Positions 31,531-42,523 are shown, numbered from the stretch's first letter. The stretch is 64,000 nucleotides of DNA from Achatina immaculata (GCA_009760885.1 CM019696.1:46089358-46153357), one strand, 5' to 3'. Numbers and translations are program-made. Notes: generated by a model from the letters alone, not told the origin.

Positions 31531-32640
31531 ATACACTATGCCTGCAGGCGGTGTCGATGATGTCTCTCCAGCTTTCATGATATTCGTCTGTTCTGTTGTT
31601 GTGCCTGTTGCATGCTATTTCGACAAGTATTATAAGATATTCTCTATTTTGTCTACCTATCCCTTTCCTGCCTCTATTTTCTCTCGTTGTCCAGACATTT
31701 TCTATCCCTCCTCTTCTCACTATAAGGTCAATAAACCTTGACTGTCTCCCCCGTAGTGTGTTCACTATGATACGCTTCTCACTGACTTTGCTTAGGCATT
31801 CTTCATGTCTTATTCTGCCTGAGCATGGTATTCTTATTATTCTTCGTAGGAACCACATTTCAGCTGTTTCTAATGCTCTTGTTGTTTTTGTTAGTGACCA
31901 TTTTTCGCTTCCATATAGTAGTACCTGCTCGAAATAGAATTTCAAGACTTTTTCTTCATAGTATCTATTGACAAAAGATGGACTGCAGAAAATATAGCTC
32001 ATTTCATGAAATGCTACCTTTGCCTGGCATATTCTATTTCTGACCTCTGTGATACACCTACCATCAGATGTTATCGTTGTGCCAAGATATTTGAATTAGT
32101 GCACTTGTTTTAAAGTTATTCCTTTGATTTTTATGTTGCTTCCTGGTACAGGTTTCTTTCTGAACACAACCATCGTCTCTGTTTTCTTACTATTCAGCGA
32201 GTCTTTTATATTCACTTTCTGCCATTACTATATCTAGTAGCTCTTGTAGATCTTTTCTGTCTTTACTATATCTAGCAGCAGTTGTAGATCTTTTCTACCA
32301 TTACTATATCTAGCATCTCGTGTAGATCTTTTCTACCATTACTATATCTGGAAACTCTTGTAGGTCGTTTCTGCTGCTACTATATCTAGCAGCAGTTGTG
32401 GATCTTTTCTACTATTACTATATCTAGCAGGTCTTGTAGATCCTTTCCATCATTACTATATCTATCAGCAGTTGTAGATCCTTTCTGCTGCTACTATATC
32501 TAGCAGCAATTGTAGATCTTTTTTGCTGCTACTATATCTAGCAGCTCTTGTAGATCTTTTCCGCTGCTACTATATTTAGCAGTTCTTGTAGTTCTTTTCC
32601 ATTGCCAGATGTCAGGATTGTGTTGTCGGGTTATCTCAAG
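31531..32640 (-). mobile_element. LINE family C in the 3'UTR of SULT gene 2
   Basis: Minus strand 32002-31529 encodes the C-terminal region: VLKFYFEQVLLYGSEKWSLT, ALETAEMWFLRRIIRIP and RQSRFIDLIVRRGG. Upstream (about 32150-32060) is a KKTETMVV-like block, and the 5' truncation is at the RT active-site region near 32640. A 13-bp target duplication (GATGTTATGTAAT type) flanks the element and tail. The same insertion is at 41442 and 49191, and gene 1 lacks it. Confidence 0.82.
32210..32595. repeat. 38-bp-type minisatellite inside LINE C, gene 2 copy
   Basis: About ten diverged units containing CTTGTAGATCTTTTCTGC and ACTATATCTAGCAG. The unit encodes the DLQELLDIV stretch that follows the RT active site. 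Confidence 0.88.
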
Positions 32641-32664
32641 TTATTGATGCTATCTAATGAGCGC

Positions 32665-32670
32665 AATAAA
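32665..32670 (+). terminator. Polyadenylation signal of SULT gene 2
   Basis: AATAAA in GAGCGCAATAAATTTTTACTGA, homologous to the gene 1 signal but about 1.2 kb after the stop because of LINE C. Confidence 0.6.
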
Positions 32671-32690
32671 TTTTTACTGAAAAAAAACAT

Positions 32691-33104
32691 AGTTTGCTGG
32701 TCCAGTGTTATTTCATATTATTTATAACTCATTCTGTGGGTTTTTCTGAATCTGTAGCTCGGCCGTTGGTATTTATTAGGAAATTCATAACAATTAATTA
32801 ATTAGTAATCCATATATATATATATATCACTATCGACTTTCACTTCCTTAAGAGCATAGGCCACGGATAAAATTCTAAAATATATGATATTAACTGGTTG
32901 GGTTTTATTTGGGATGGTTATTGAAGATGAGCTGATGATTATTTCTTGTTATTTTCTTCTTACTTCTCCCTATTAACTCTTATATAGTTTATCTCCTTTT
33001 TAACTTCTCCACTTATTACTTCTCTCCATAGACTCGCTTCTCACCCCCTATCTCACTTCTTCATCTTTTAACTTTAGTCATTCTTTATCGTCGTCCAATG
33101 GCCG
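32691..33104. other. No gene recognised
   Basis: The start is conserved with the 3' flanks of genes 1 and 4 to about 32790. A short TA run is at 32813-32828. The rest is pyrimidine-rich and unassigned. Confidence 0.4.
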
Positions 33105-33419
33105 TTAGGGGAGATTTCTATGATGGTCATGGCTTAAGTGTTTTCTTGTGTGTGTGGCCACGTGAATTTTGTGAACTTTAGTAAAGCGTGCCAAAGAATA
33201 TGGAATGTATAGAAGCTGTAAATGAGAAAAGTGTAAGAAGAATGCACTACCACAGGATTGAAATAAGGACCTAGAAGTTGTGACTTCAAGTAGTATTAAA
33301 AGATGAGAGTCACTAAGTGCCACCTTGTTATATTTTATCTGTAATCTATCAGCTTTGTCATCAATGAGTATTTCGCATAAATTATATGTTGGCGTGGAGG
33401 AGATTGTACTGTGTCGCAT
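33105..33419 (-). mobile_element. Possible LINE C-terminal remnant
   Basis: A 104-codon minus-strand frame includes HLLILLEVTTSRSLFQSCGS and LLYIPYSLARFTKVHKIHVA, loosely like the tail of CR1/Jockey-like elements (a WNSLP..IR..SL..FK..LKTH-type block). The match is spread over frames and weak. It may be non-coding. Confidence 0.25.
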
Positions 33420-33599
33420 TGTTATATTATGTAGTCCAGGGTGACTTTCAATTTTTCCATGATACCAAAATTATCTGATTTTCAGAGTGATCATTACTTG
33501 TTGGTGGAGACAGAGAGAGTGAGAGTAAAACCGATGATTAAACTCCTTAACATCTGAGCTGGGGAACCTTGCTGGGCGACGACTGAAAGAGGGAGAACC

Positions 33600-33805
33600 T
33601 GGGGCAGAAGATCGTCCTGTGGGTACCGCAACCCGGGGTGTTCCAGGCACAGCTGTGATCTTTGGGCACTAATACCTGGAAGAGGAAGGCTAGCTATTTA
33701 AGCCAGAGTACCAGAGATGCACCGTGGACGTTCCAGGCACCAGTACCCGGTAGAGAAAGGCTAGCTATTTAAGCCAGAGTACCAGAGATGCACCGTGGAC
33801 GACGG
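33600..33805. repeat. 73-bp direct duplication
   Basis: A segment containing AAGGCTAGCTATTTAAGCCA and GAGATGCACCGTGGACG occurs twice in tandem, with a few substitutions. Confidence 0.85.
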
Positions 33806-33944
33806 AACCATTAGAAGATTACGGAGATGAAGAAGAGTTTTATAGTGGAATAAAAGAATGCTTAGTAACATAAGTTGATGTAAAATAAGAAGATATAATG
33901 ATGTAACAAACCTCCAGCTACATAAATAAATAAGTAAATATTAA

Positions 33945-35100
33945 ACTAGTTCATCTGTTTTATGACTGAGCTGCTAGTCTGACTATTTAGAAAGAGTCAG
34001 TCCACACTGGACAAGCGTCAGCCAGTTTGTCATCAGAGAGAGAGAGAGAGAGAGAAAGAAAGAGAGACAAAGAGAGAGAGAGAGAGAGAAGTGAAAAGCT
34101 CTAGCCTACTCATCTGGCTTGGTCACACAGCTAACTCATCTGGCTTGATGACATAGCTAACTCATCTGGCCTGGTCACACAGCTAACTCATCTGGCTTGA
34201 TGACACAGCTAACTCATCTGGCTTGGTCACACAGCTAATTCATCTGGCTTGGTCACACAGCTAACTCATCTGGCTTGGTGACACAGCTAACTCATCTGGC
34301 TTGGTGACACAGCTAACTCATCTGAGTATGTTCAGAAACTGTGTCCACACGGCTGCTGAAACGTGGCTGGCCTGACCCGGATGGATGGACTCACACCTGT
34401 TAGCTTTGCACTGTTCTGAAACTATGAAGGAATATGAAGTTACGGGTATGGAAAGCCTTCCAAGAAAACAAGTTTGTAATGAACGACTGGATAATATTTA
34501 CGTTCTTTTAAGAGTTTTTAATTTTGTAAAATTATCAAGACGGAGAAGTAAAGCAGGATTTTGGCTGATTAACAAAAAACAAACTTAAAGCGGAAATAAT
34601 AATAATAATATAATAATAATAATAATAGTAATAATAATAATAATACAAGTACATCTTTGGACAGAACTGATCATCAAAAGTCTTTTTTTCCTACCGTCAT
34701 AATAAATAGTGATATTAATATAATATCATATTTAATTGTGAAAGGCTTTCCTCTGTAACGAATATCAGGCACTTTAGACAGGTCTAAGTAATACACATAA
34801 AAAAAATCACTAAAGGATTTACATAACTTTAGTAATAATTCTCTCGATCTACCCCATAACAGGGAAAGCGCACGCAACTTTCACACAAACATGTTATAAG
34901 TGCATGGTTGAAATTAGTTTTCGTTATTTCCATTTTTCATTTTCATTTTCTTCCAATTGTTTCCCTTATTAAAAGCTATACCATTAACCTGTGTATTCAT
35001 ATTTCAAAGCACACAATTCTTTATACACTAGAGAAAGGTTAATTGAGCAAAAGAATGTATCAAGTGCTGCATTTTCTCAACATTCTTGATAGAAATCGTC
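33945..35100. repeat. Repeat H, copy 2, with GA microsatellite and 26-bp minisatellite
   Basis: Matches 20868-20955 plus 24793-24985, and 62925-63640. It includes a GA tract (34037-34089), a 26-bp array (34107-34325) and an AAT microsatellite (34600-34645). Repeat H stands upstream of SULT promoter blocks in two places. It is cut by LINE D at about 35100 and resumes at about 36380. Confidence 0.65.
34107..34325. repeat. 26-bp minisatellite, about 8 copies
   Basis: The unit is CTCATCTGGCTTGGTCACAC followed by AGCTAA. Variants alternate TGGTCACAC, TGATGACAT and TGGTGACAC. Confidence 0.93.
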
Positions 35101-35137
35101 TTTCGAGAACGATTTTGTTGCTGTTGTTGGTGCAGAT

Positions 35138-36376
35138 GAACAGTTTGGATTTGTTGAAGGAAAGGGAACACACAATGCCATTTATGCTTTACGAACACTA
35201 ACAGAAAGAGCTTTAGAAGTACAGAAAGATCTCTACTTATGCTTCATTGATTACACCAAGGCATTTGACAAGGTGAAACATAATGAAATTATTAAAATGC
35301 TTGAAGACATCAATATAGACGGCAAAGACCTGAGGATTGTAAAACATCTATACTGGCAGCAAGAAGCAGCAGTTCGAGTTGAAAATAGAATTGGAAAATA
35401 TCAACCTATAAAACAAGGGGTGCGACAAGGATGTGTACTATCTCCAGACCTTTTTTCTCTGTATAGCGAGAATATTCTAAGAACAATCATCACAGAACCA
35501 CTCATAAAAATTGGAGGATACAATATTAACAACCTTCGGTATGCTGACGACACAGTACTGATAGCTGAGAAACAACAAGACCTGCAAAATCTCTTGAATA
35601 AAGTCGCCAAAGAAAGTGAACAGAAAGGCCTTACTTTGAACATCAAAAAGACAGAGACTATGGTTATATCTAAGAAACAGAATCCACCAGCATGCAGTAT
35701 TAAATTAAACGGAACCATTCTAAAGCAGGTGCAGAAATTCAAATACCTTGGAGCAGTAATAACTTCAGATGGGAAATGCAGAACAGAAATTAGGAACAGA
35801 ATAGGCCAAGCAAAGACTGCATTTCAGAGAATGAGAAACATATTGACCAACACATCCTTATCAATGAATGTTAGAAAACGAGTCCTAAAATGCTATATTG
35901 AACCTATCTTGTTATATGGAAGTGAATCATGGACAATAGGCAAGTCTGCACAAAAATCATTGGAAGCAAAAGAAATGTGGTTTATTAGAAGAATGTTGCG
36001 AATCCCCTGGACAGCAAAAATAACTAATGAAGAATGTAGGAGAAGAGCTGGAGAGACAAAAAATCTTGTCAAAAAGATAAGAGAGAGACAATGTACTTTC
36101 ATAGGGCATGCAATGAGAAGAGGGGGCATTGAAAATATTATAACAACAGGAAAAATAGAAGGAAGAAGATCAAGAGGAAGACCAAGAGAAATGATACTGG
36201 ACAGTCTGACGGGATGGTGTGAGAGGAGATCACCAACTGAGCTGATGGCCTGCATGAAGGATTGTGTACTCTGTCAGCACGGCACGGCACATGATGATGA
36301 TAATGATGTTGGTGCTGTTGTTTTTGTTGTTCTTGCTTCTGTTGTTGTTGTTGCTGTTGTTTGGTCTTATATTTGA
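35138..36376 (+). mobile_element. LINE family D, well-preserved RT and C-terminus
   Basis: A single open frame from about 35138 to 36376 covers [47 protein letters not shown], the active site [56 protein letters not shown] and the tail [24 protein letters not shown]. No stop or frameshift is seen, so insertion was recent. The endonuclease is missing (5' truncation). The tail is GAT-rich. The family-typical WRSIIANACR segment before the tail seems deleted. Reverse-orientation copies are at 38267 and 43422. Confidence 0.9.
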
Positions 36377-36499
36377 GCTCGAAATATACAACTTACAAAT
36401 GTCTTTTCCTAGTGTTATAAACAGTCGGTCAGCCAAAGAGCTGTCAAGTAATTGGTTACAACTTTCATTTCATTCCATTTCCTGAATAACTTTTTTTTT

Positions 36500-36861
36500 C
36501 TATAAAATACAGTGTCTTTGTAAATAAAGTGTATTTACAGTTGCTAATGAAAGTGATATGTCAGCAGAAATGTGGGATGCAAGGTTGAATTGTTTAAATT
36601 TTCCAAGAAGGTTAAAACTGCCGAGCAAATCACAAACAAACAAAAAGTAATTTACCAGTAAGTTCAGTAAAGATTAAGGCACTTCTGTGGGAGATGATAG
36701 AAGATAATGATTAGAGAATTTCAGCGGATTATGTTCCTTTTACATCTAAGAACACTTCAGTAGAATACAATCGGGAGTATAATTCAAACACATGACAAGA
36801 GGGTCAGAACTGATGTGACAATGCGGGCAGCAATATTGAGATCCACGTATGGCCTGACATG
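36500..36861 (+). promoter_or_regulatory. 5' flank of the SULT promoter upstream of gene 3
   Basis: Same ordered blocks as 1766-2117, with TTTCAGCGGATTATGTTCC near 36718. Confidence 0.5.
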
Positions 36862-36961
36862 TATATAAACTAGCTGGTCTAAGCATAGTCCTTCACTTCA
36901 TGGAGAACAGCCTGAAAGAATTCAGTTTCTCCCTCAACTGGCTCTGAAATCTTTGAAGCAG
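36862..36961 (+). promoter_or_regulatory. TATA box and exon 1 upstream of SULT gene 3
   Basis: TATATAAA at 36862-36869, a conserved exon 1 ending TGAAGCAG|GTAAGAAAC (exon end 36961), and an intact 15-codon ATG frame at 36900. It resembles the gene 1 promoter type. The promoter that stands nearest to gene 4 has been deleted in front of gene 3, so this is the only one left for it. Confidence 0.55.
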
Positions 36962-37035
36962 GTAAGAAACATACGATTTGTGCGTGCATTTATGTTAGAA
37001 ATATGGTAAATGTTATACTGTAGATGGATCATCAT

Positions 37036-37640
37036 CATTGTACTTCAGATACATCTATGATTCTCGATCTTCTCCTCAGTATATTCCTCAGCTTACGGCT
37101 ACTAAGTGTGGCACTTGGGTGATGAGTGACGACTCCTCTCAAGCGCCGGATTAACTCTCAGTCCTTGCCTTGCCATTCTTAGCTCCCAACTCACACATCC
37201 AACACAGTGATGTCAAATTGTCACTCTCAAAGTCCTCCAATCTTCCAAGCACTCTGACCAATCTCAGCACAATCTATTTGTTGACCATCATCTAGAGTGG
37301 CCAAACACAATCCATCGGGTCTCTCTTTGCCCCGGATACCAGTCTCATCTGATACTAAACGAAAGTGACGCTGTGAATCTTTGACTTCTGTAATGATTCC
37401 AGCCACTGCCTGTGCACTGATCCCATTTGAACCTCTCGGATCATGTTCACTGAGTCGCTCAGTACACAGACACGTGTGTAATTCCGTGATTCTTGGCAGA
37501 TAAATGTCTTCGTTAATACCATGACCTACATATTCATGCAGCTGGTCGTCATTGTAAAGGCACTGCTGGCTTCCTGGGTTGTTCTGCCACCAGAGCGTAC
37601 GATCAATGCCAGGTCGCACTAAGATTGCTGATAGTCAGTC
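37036..37640 (-). mobile_element. Intronic LINE RNase H segment, gene 3 unit
   Basis: Minus strand shows LLWQNNPGSQQCLYNDDQ, GHGINEDIYLPRITE, AEV/TEVKDSQRHFRLVSDE and a G.K.RPDGL end. The RNase H start (VIYTDGS) is missing because the segment ends early. Confidence 0.6.
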
Positions 37641-37799
37641 GTCAGACCTGTTGCCTGATCCAACCAAAATTTGCATCTTTTCAGGAATAAGGTGGATGAA
37701 GGGGGGTGCCAAACAAGCGTGGGAGAAATTCAGAGCTTTATCAAATTTCAGTATCTTCAACCTCTTCAAGGGCTGACTGAGGTAAATGGGAGACTGATG

Positions 37800-38266
37800 T
37801 GGTCCATCCATTCCTTTGTGTTTTTTTTACTGGGTTCACGTCTTTAGCTGTTGTCATTAAGATATATGTGGTCTGCGTAGCCAGTTCATCCGGTGTCATC
37901 TCCTCCTGTACAGCCATCAGGATTTCGAAACAGTTCTTCATTTCTATACTGTACTGTTCTGGTATTTTCGTAAAATCAAAGCGGAGTGGTCTTGATCCCC
38001 TGTCTTTTTTATCTTTATCTTCATGACTGCTATTAATAATTTCTTGTCCGTGTCACAATCAGCGCCTGGTAAAGGTTTTTACTGATGTTATACATGATCT
38101 CCACCTTCTTTGCACTAAAATGTAATCTATTCGATTCTTAGTTTTCCCATCAGGTGATGTCCATGTGTAAAGTCTTCTTGGATGTTGTTTAAAAAGTGTG
38201 TTAGCGATCATTAGCTCATTTTCAATGCAAAACGCCATTAGCATGTCACCTGCCTCATTTCTATAT
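37800..38266 (-). mobile_element. LINE endonuclease region, part 1 (gene 3 unit)
   Basis: Minus strand 38244-38059 encodes MLMAFCIENELMIANTLFKQ, then TWTSPDGKTKNRIDYILVQRRW, the end of the APE endonuclease; 37941-37741 encodes the linker. It continues after LINE D at 38879. Confidence 0.7.
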
Positions 38267-38878
38267 CATCATCATCATCATCATCATCAGCATCATCATC
38301 ATCATCAGGTGCCGTGCCGACAGGCGTTGGCTATTATGCTTCTCCAGAGTACCCGATCCTTCATGCAGGCCATCAGTTCAGTTGGTGATCTCCTCTTACA
38401 CCATCCCGTCAGACTGTCCAGTATCATTTCTCTTGGTCTTCCTCTTGATCTTCTTCCTTCTAGTTTTCCTGTTGTTATAATATTTTCAATGCCCCCTCTT
38501 CTCATTGCATGTCCTATGAAAGTACATTGTCTCTCTCTTATCTTTTTGACAAGATTTTTTGTCTCTCCAGCTCTTCTCATACATTCTTCATTAGTTATTT
38601 TTGCTGTTCAGGGGATTCGCAACATTCTTCTAATAAACCACATTTTTGCTGCTTCCAATGATTTTTTACAGACTTGCCTATTGTCCATGATTCACTTCCA
38701 TATAACAAGATAGGTTCAATATAGCATTTTAGGACTCGTTTTCTAACATTTATTGATAAAGATGTGTTAGCTAATATGTTTCTCATTCTCTCAAATGCAG
38801 TCTCTGCTTGGCCTATTCTGTTCCTAATTTCTGTTCTGCATTTCCCATCTGAAGTTATTACTGCTCCAAGGTGTTTGA
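38267..38878 (-). mobile_element. LINE family D insertion (gene 3 unit)
   Basis: A 5'-truncated minus-strand copy. An ATC/GAT tail at 38267-38308 is followed by the C-terminal blocks [33 protein letters not shown] and [13 protein letters not shown]. The 10-bp target duplication ATTTCTATAT is at 38257-38266 and 38879-38888. The empty site is at 27207. Confidence 0.9.
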
Positions 38879-39062
38879 ATTTCTATATCCTATATTAAAT
38901 TTCCCCAAACATATCCTTCCTCGTCTGCTCTGTTTGTACCAATTTTTGCATTTTAGTCTTTTAGCCACGGCACCAAAATTAGAAATTTGACCGTGACAAA
39001 TTGTAGAAATTGTTGTTTTACCGTCAGTAAACTTCACCGACAATTGACTTCACTACATCAGG
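38879..39062 (-). mobile_element. LINE endonuclease region, part 2 (gene 3 unit)
   Basis: Minus strand 39043-38889 encodes KFTDGKTTISTICHGQISNF and the following LGKFNIGYRN, the earlier part of the endonuclease fragment, matching 27365-27220. Confidence 0.65.
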
Positions 39063-39592
39063 AAAATAGAAGACAAGCCGACTTAGTTTTGTAGTTCCAG
39101 TTTGACACAAGAAAAAACTGGGTTTTTTTTTTTTTAACTTTTCCTTTTTTAATGCCTCGCAACATCTTACTTGACAACCGAAATTCTCTTACGAAGCGCA
39201 CAAAACAACGAAGCGCACAAAACAACGAAGTGCATGTCATACGAAAAGTTGTTCGCGAATTCAGACACAAAATACAATGACATCATTATAATCCGGACAG
39301 AGAAAAATTTTTAAAATATCAACAATCGCTTCGTGTCCCGTACATCTAAAAGGCATCCAAATACAGGAAACAAAAAAAAAAGAAAAATAATTATGAATGC
39401 TGGTTAGATTGTACTTGGTTAATTACCAAGATTATGATACAAACCACATTAATACACTTCTAAACAGTGAAGAGATCAGTTTGTCTCAAGCCGGGTCTTA
39501 CCCAAGCCAGCAGAAAATTTCACACAAGTGCAATAATACGTGCTTAAGATAATGATGAGAGGATTTCAGCGGCTTACTTCCCTTTTTAAGAT
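39063..39592. other. Conserved spacer and deletion junction upstream of gene 3
   Basis: Matches 44221-44769. At 39584-39592 the sequence TTAAGATAA passes directly into GGTCTAGTATTT, which in the gene 4 unit lies about 2.57 kb further on (47339). Promoter, exon 1, RNase H and RT segments are missing at this point. Confidence 0.7.
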
Positions 39593-39614
39593 AAGGTCTA
39601 GTATTTTTCTATGA

Positions 39615-39903
39615 CAGAAATGCAGATGAAGCCAATGACAACAATTATTGAGGAAAGACGCTGGCGATGGTTGGGACATATGCTCTGAATGACTGACAAC
39701 TCACTATCAAAAATAGCACTAAGATGGACACCACAGGGGAACAGAAGTAAGGGTAGACCAAAAGAGACATGGAGAAGAACAACAGAAAAGATGTTGAGCA
39801 ATAGAGGGCTCACCTGGGCAAGAGCAGAAAAAAAGGCATTTGTGGAAAACCTTTGCGGAAGCCCCATGTGCCCTGGGCACTTAAGGTTCAGAGAGAGAGA
39901 GAG
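39615..39903 (+). mobile_element. LINE family F 3' fragment, gene 3 unit
   Basis: Encodes MTDNSLSKIALRW, GRPKETWRRTTEKML and a CGSPMCPGHLRF end, then a GA-repeat tail. The 12-bp target duplication ATTTTTCTATGA is at 39603-39614 and 39904-39915. The same insertion is at 47359 in gene 4, with an empty site at 29988 before gene 2. Confidence 0.88.
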
Positions 39904-39915
39904 ATTTTTCTATGA

Positions 39916-40460
39916 AGCACTTTGACTCTTCTTAAGATGTATATACGAGATAAACTTTAGTTTTGCTTTTCCTATCAGAAAATGAATTCAAACTACATTT
40001 TAAAAACAGCTAAATAATTGATTTTCTTTTTTTTTTCTTTTTTTGCAGTTCTGTTCTTTTTTAGTTGTTTTCACACTTATTATTTTTCTCAAGTTACTTC
40101 TCCCCGAGTCTGTTGCTTCAATTCATCTTTTATTGTGACAGTTTAATAATCATCAACATTCATATTTCTGTTGTACACTCCTGTATCTAGAAACAAATAA
40201 TCAACACACAGATCAGAAAACACATCAGACACGTTAAGCAGTATGAAAGCGCCTATTAGTCTCTTAAATGCTTGAAAATATTAATAAGTTTGGATATATT
40301 TATAAATAATTTAGTCCCCCCGAAACAATATAACAACACTTTCATTTGAATTTCAATAGCGTTTATTACTATCACTATAAAAGCTCGTATAACTGAAATA
40401 TAACATTATCTAAATACTGAATAATAACACCTAACTGCGTCAGTTTCTTACTTTCATCAG
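39916..40460 (+). other. 3' end of the SULT gene 3 intron
   Basis: Conserved with the other intron ends. The acceptor TTTCATCAG ends at 40460, so the splice site itself is intact. Confidence 0.6.
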
Positions 40461-40503
40461 GTACAGTAAAAAAGGTAGATTACCAGAAAGGACTATAGAG
40501 AGA

Positions 40504-41379
40504 ATGAGTAATACAACCCAGAGCATGAACGACGCTGTCTACTTTAACTATTGCAACTCCTTCAATGACCCCAGACATCTGGAACTTATACGACAAGTAC
40601 AGATACGGGATGATGATGTTTTAATTGTTGGCTTTCCAAGATCAGGTAACCATTGGGCCTTTGAGCTTCTGCATATGATCATAAATCAAACTACAATGTT
40701 TACTCCTCAATATTTTCGCAACGCAATCATTTGTGCACTGGGAGATGATATACACGAAATTCTTGACACGATGATATCTCCTAGAATCATATGTCTTCAC
40801 CATCCGATAAACCGCATCCCTTCACAAGCGGTAAGCAAGAGAATTAAAATTGTGTATTTGCTAAGAAATCCAAAAGATGTCTTCGTTTCTCTGTACAGGC
40901 TTCAGTCTGAATTTCTTCAAAGTTCTTTACATTTCGATGGAACATGGTATGAATTCTTGCAACTACAGATGTCTGGGGTTTCATTCTGTGGTTCATGATT
41001 TGATCATGTCCTGGCCACAGACACATTCATCAAAGACCACCCCGATTGTCCTATCTACATTCATGTTTTCGAGGAAATGAAGAAAGATCCTGTGGGAAAG
41101 ATCAAGGAACTCTGCTCCTTTCTAGAAAAACCAGAATCTCAGGCAGAGGAGATTGCTAAGGTAGTAGAATTCAACAACATGAAAACTAGCCTCATTAAAG
41201 AGGGGAAACTGAAAACTGTTGAGAGATTTGTTGAAAAAGCTGACATTTTCTTCAAAGCCGGTGCCATTGGTAACTGGAAGAACCATTTTACTGTAGAACA
41301 AAATGAGACACTCAATCGCATTTTTGCAGAGAAAATGGCTGGATCAAGAATTGCAGGAATGATTCAAAAGTACCTGTAA
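40504..41379 (+). pseudogene. SULT-like sulfotransferase pseudogene (array gene 3)
   Basis: All 291 codon positions align without gaps to the other copies. Codon 165 (40996-40998) is TGA where the others have TGG (Trp in GSWFDHV). The first part keeps FPRSGNHW (44-51), H99 in LHHPI and RNPKDVFVSLYRL. The second part (41077-41379 in the same frame) keeps FKAGAIGNWKNHFT, with Asp257 replaced by Asn in GDW. One base change therefore separates it from an open frame. It also lacks the proximal promoter and exon 1 of its duplicate, gene 4. Truncation before the C-terminal PAPS-binding segment should abolish activity. Recent loss is likely. Confidence 0.92.
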
Positions 41380-41441
41380 TCAAACTGTAATATTTTGCAC
41401 GCAATAATAGATGTTATGTAATAATAATAATAATAATAATA

Positions 41442-42490
41442 CATCATGCCTGCATGCGGTGTCGATGATGTCTCTCCAGCTTTCATGATATTCGTCTGTT
41501 CTTTTGTTGTGCCTGTTGCATGCTATTTCAACAAGCATTCTAAAATATACTCTTTTTGTCTACCTATCCCTATGCCTTTAATTTTTCCCGTTGTCCAGAC
41601 ATTTTCTATCCCTCCTCTTCTTACTATATGGTCAATAAACCTTGACTGTCTCCCCCGTAGTGTGTTCACTATGATACGCTTCTCATTGACTTTGCTTAGG
41701 CATTCTTCATGTCTTATTCTGCCTGAGCATGGTATTCTTATTATTCTTCGTAGGAACCACATTTCAGCTGTTTCTAATGCTCTTGTTGTTTTTGTTAGTG
41801 ACCATCATTGGCTTCTGTATAGTAGTACCTGCTCGAAATAGCATTTTAAGACTTTTTCTTCGTAGTATCTATTGACAAAAGATGGACTGCAGAAAACATA
41901 GCTCATTTCATGACATGCTACCTTTGCCTGGCATATTTTGTATCTGACCTCTGTGATACACCTAACATCAGATGTTATCGTTGTACCAAGATATTTGAAT
42001 TAGTGCACTTGTTTTAAAGTTATTCCTTTGATTTTTATGTTGCTTCCTGGTACAGGTTTCTTTCTGGACACGACCATCGTCTCTGTTTTCTTACTACTCA
42101 GCGAGAGTCCTTTATATTCACTTTCTGCCATTACTATATCTAGTAGCTCTTGTAGATCTTTTCTGCCTTTACTGTATCTAGCAGCAGTTGTAGATCTTTT
42201 CAACCATTACTATATCTAGCATCTCTTGTAGATCTTTTATACCATTACTATATCTGGTAGGTCGTTTCTGCTGCTACTATATCTAGCAGCAGTTGTAGAT
42301 CTTTTCTACTATTACTATATCTAGCAGGTCTTGTAGATCCTTTCCACCATTACTATATCTAGCAGCAGTTGTAGATCTTTTTTGCTGCTACTATATCTAG
42401 CAGCTCTTGTAGATCTTTTCCGCCGCTACTATATATAGCAGTTCTTCTAGATCTTTTTCATCGCCAGATGTCAGAATTGTGTTGTCAGGT
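41442..42490 (-). mobile_element. LINE family C in the 3'UTR of SULT gene 3
   Basis: Same insertion as after gene 2. Minus strand 41762-41523 encodes MWFLRRIIRIPCSGRIRHEE and RQSRFIDHIVRRGGIEN; 42203-42000 encodes the KGLSLSSKKTETMVVSRK block. A minisatellite occupies about 42110-42450. Confidence 0.82.
42110..42450. repeat. 38-bp-type minisatellite inside LINE C, gene 3 copy
   Basis: About nine diverged units, similar in order to the gene 2 array but shorter. Confidence 0.85.
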
Positions 42491-42523
42491 TATCTCAAGT
42501 TATTGATGTTATCTAATGAGCAC

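Noticed and set aside
35893..36255. Minus-strand 120-codon frame over LINE D
   Set aside because: Antisense of an intact RT frame; the same shadow appears in the other LINE D copies.
41077..41379. A separate 100-codon sulfotransferase-like gene
   Set aside because: It is the second part of gene 3 after its nonsense codon, in the same frame. Its Met is internal in the intact copies.
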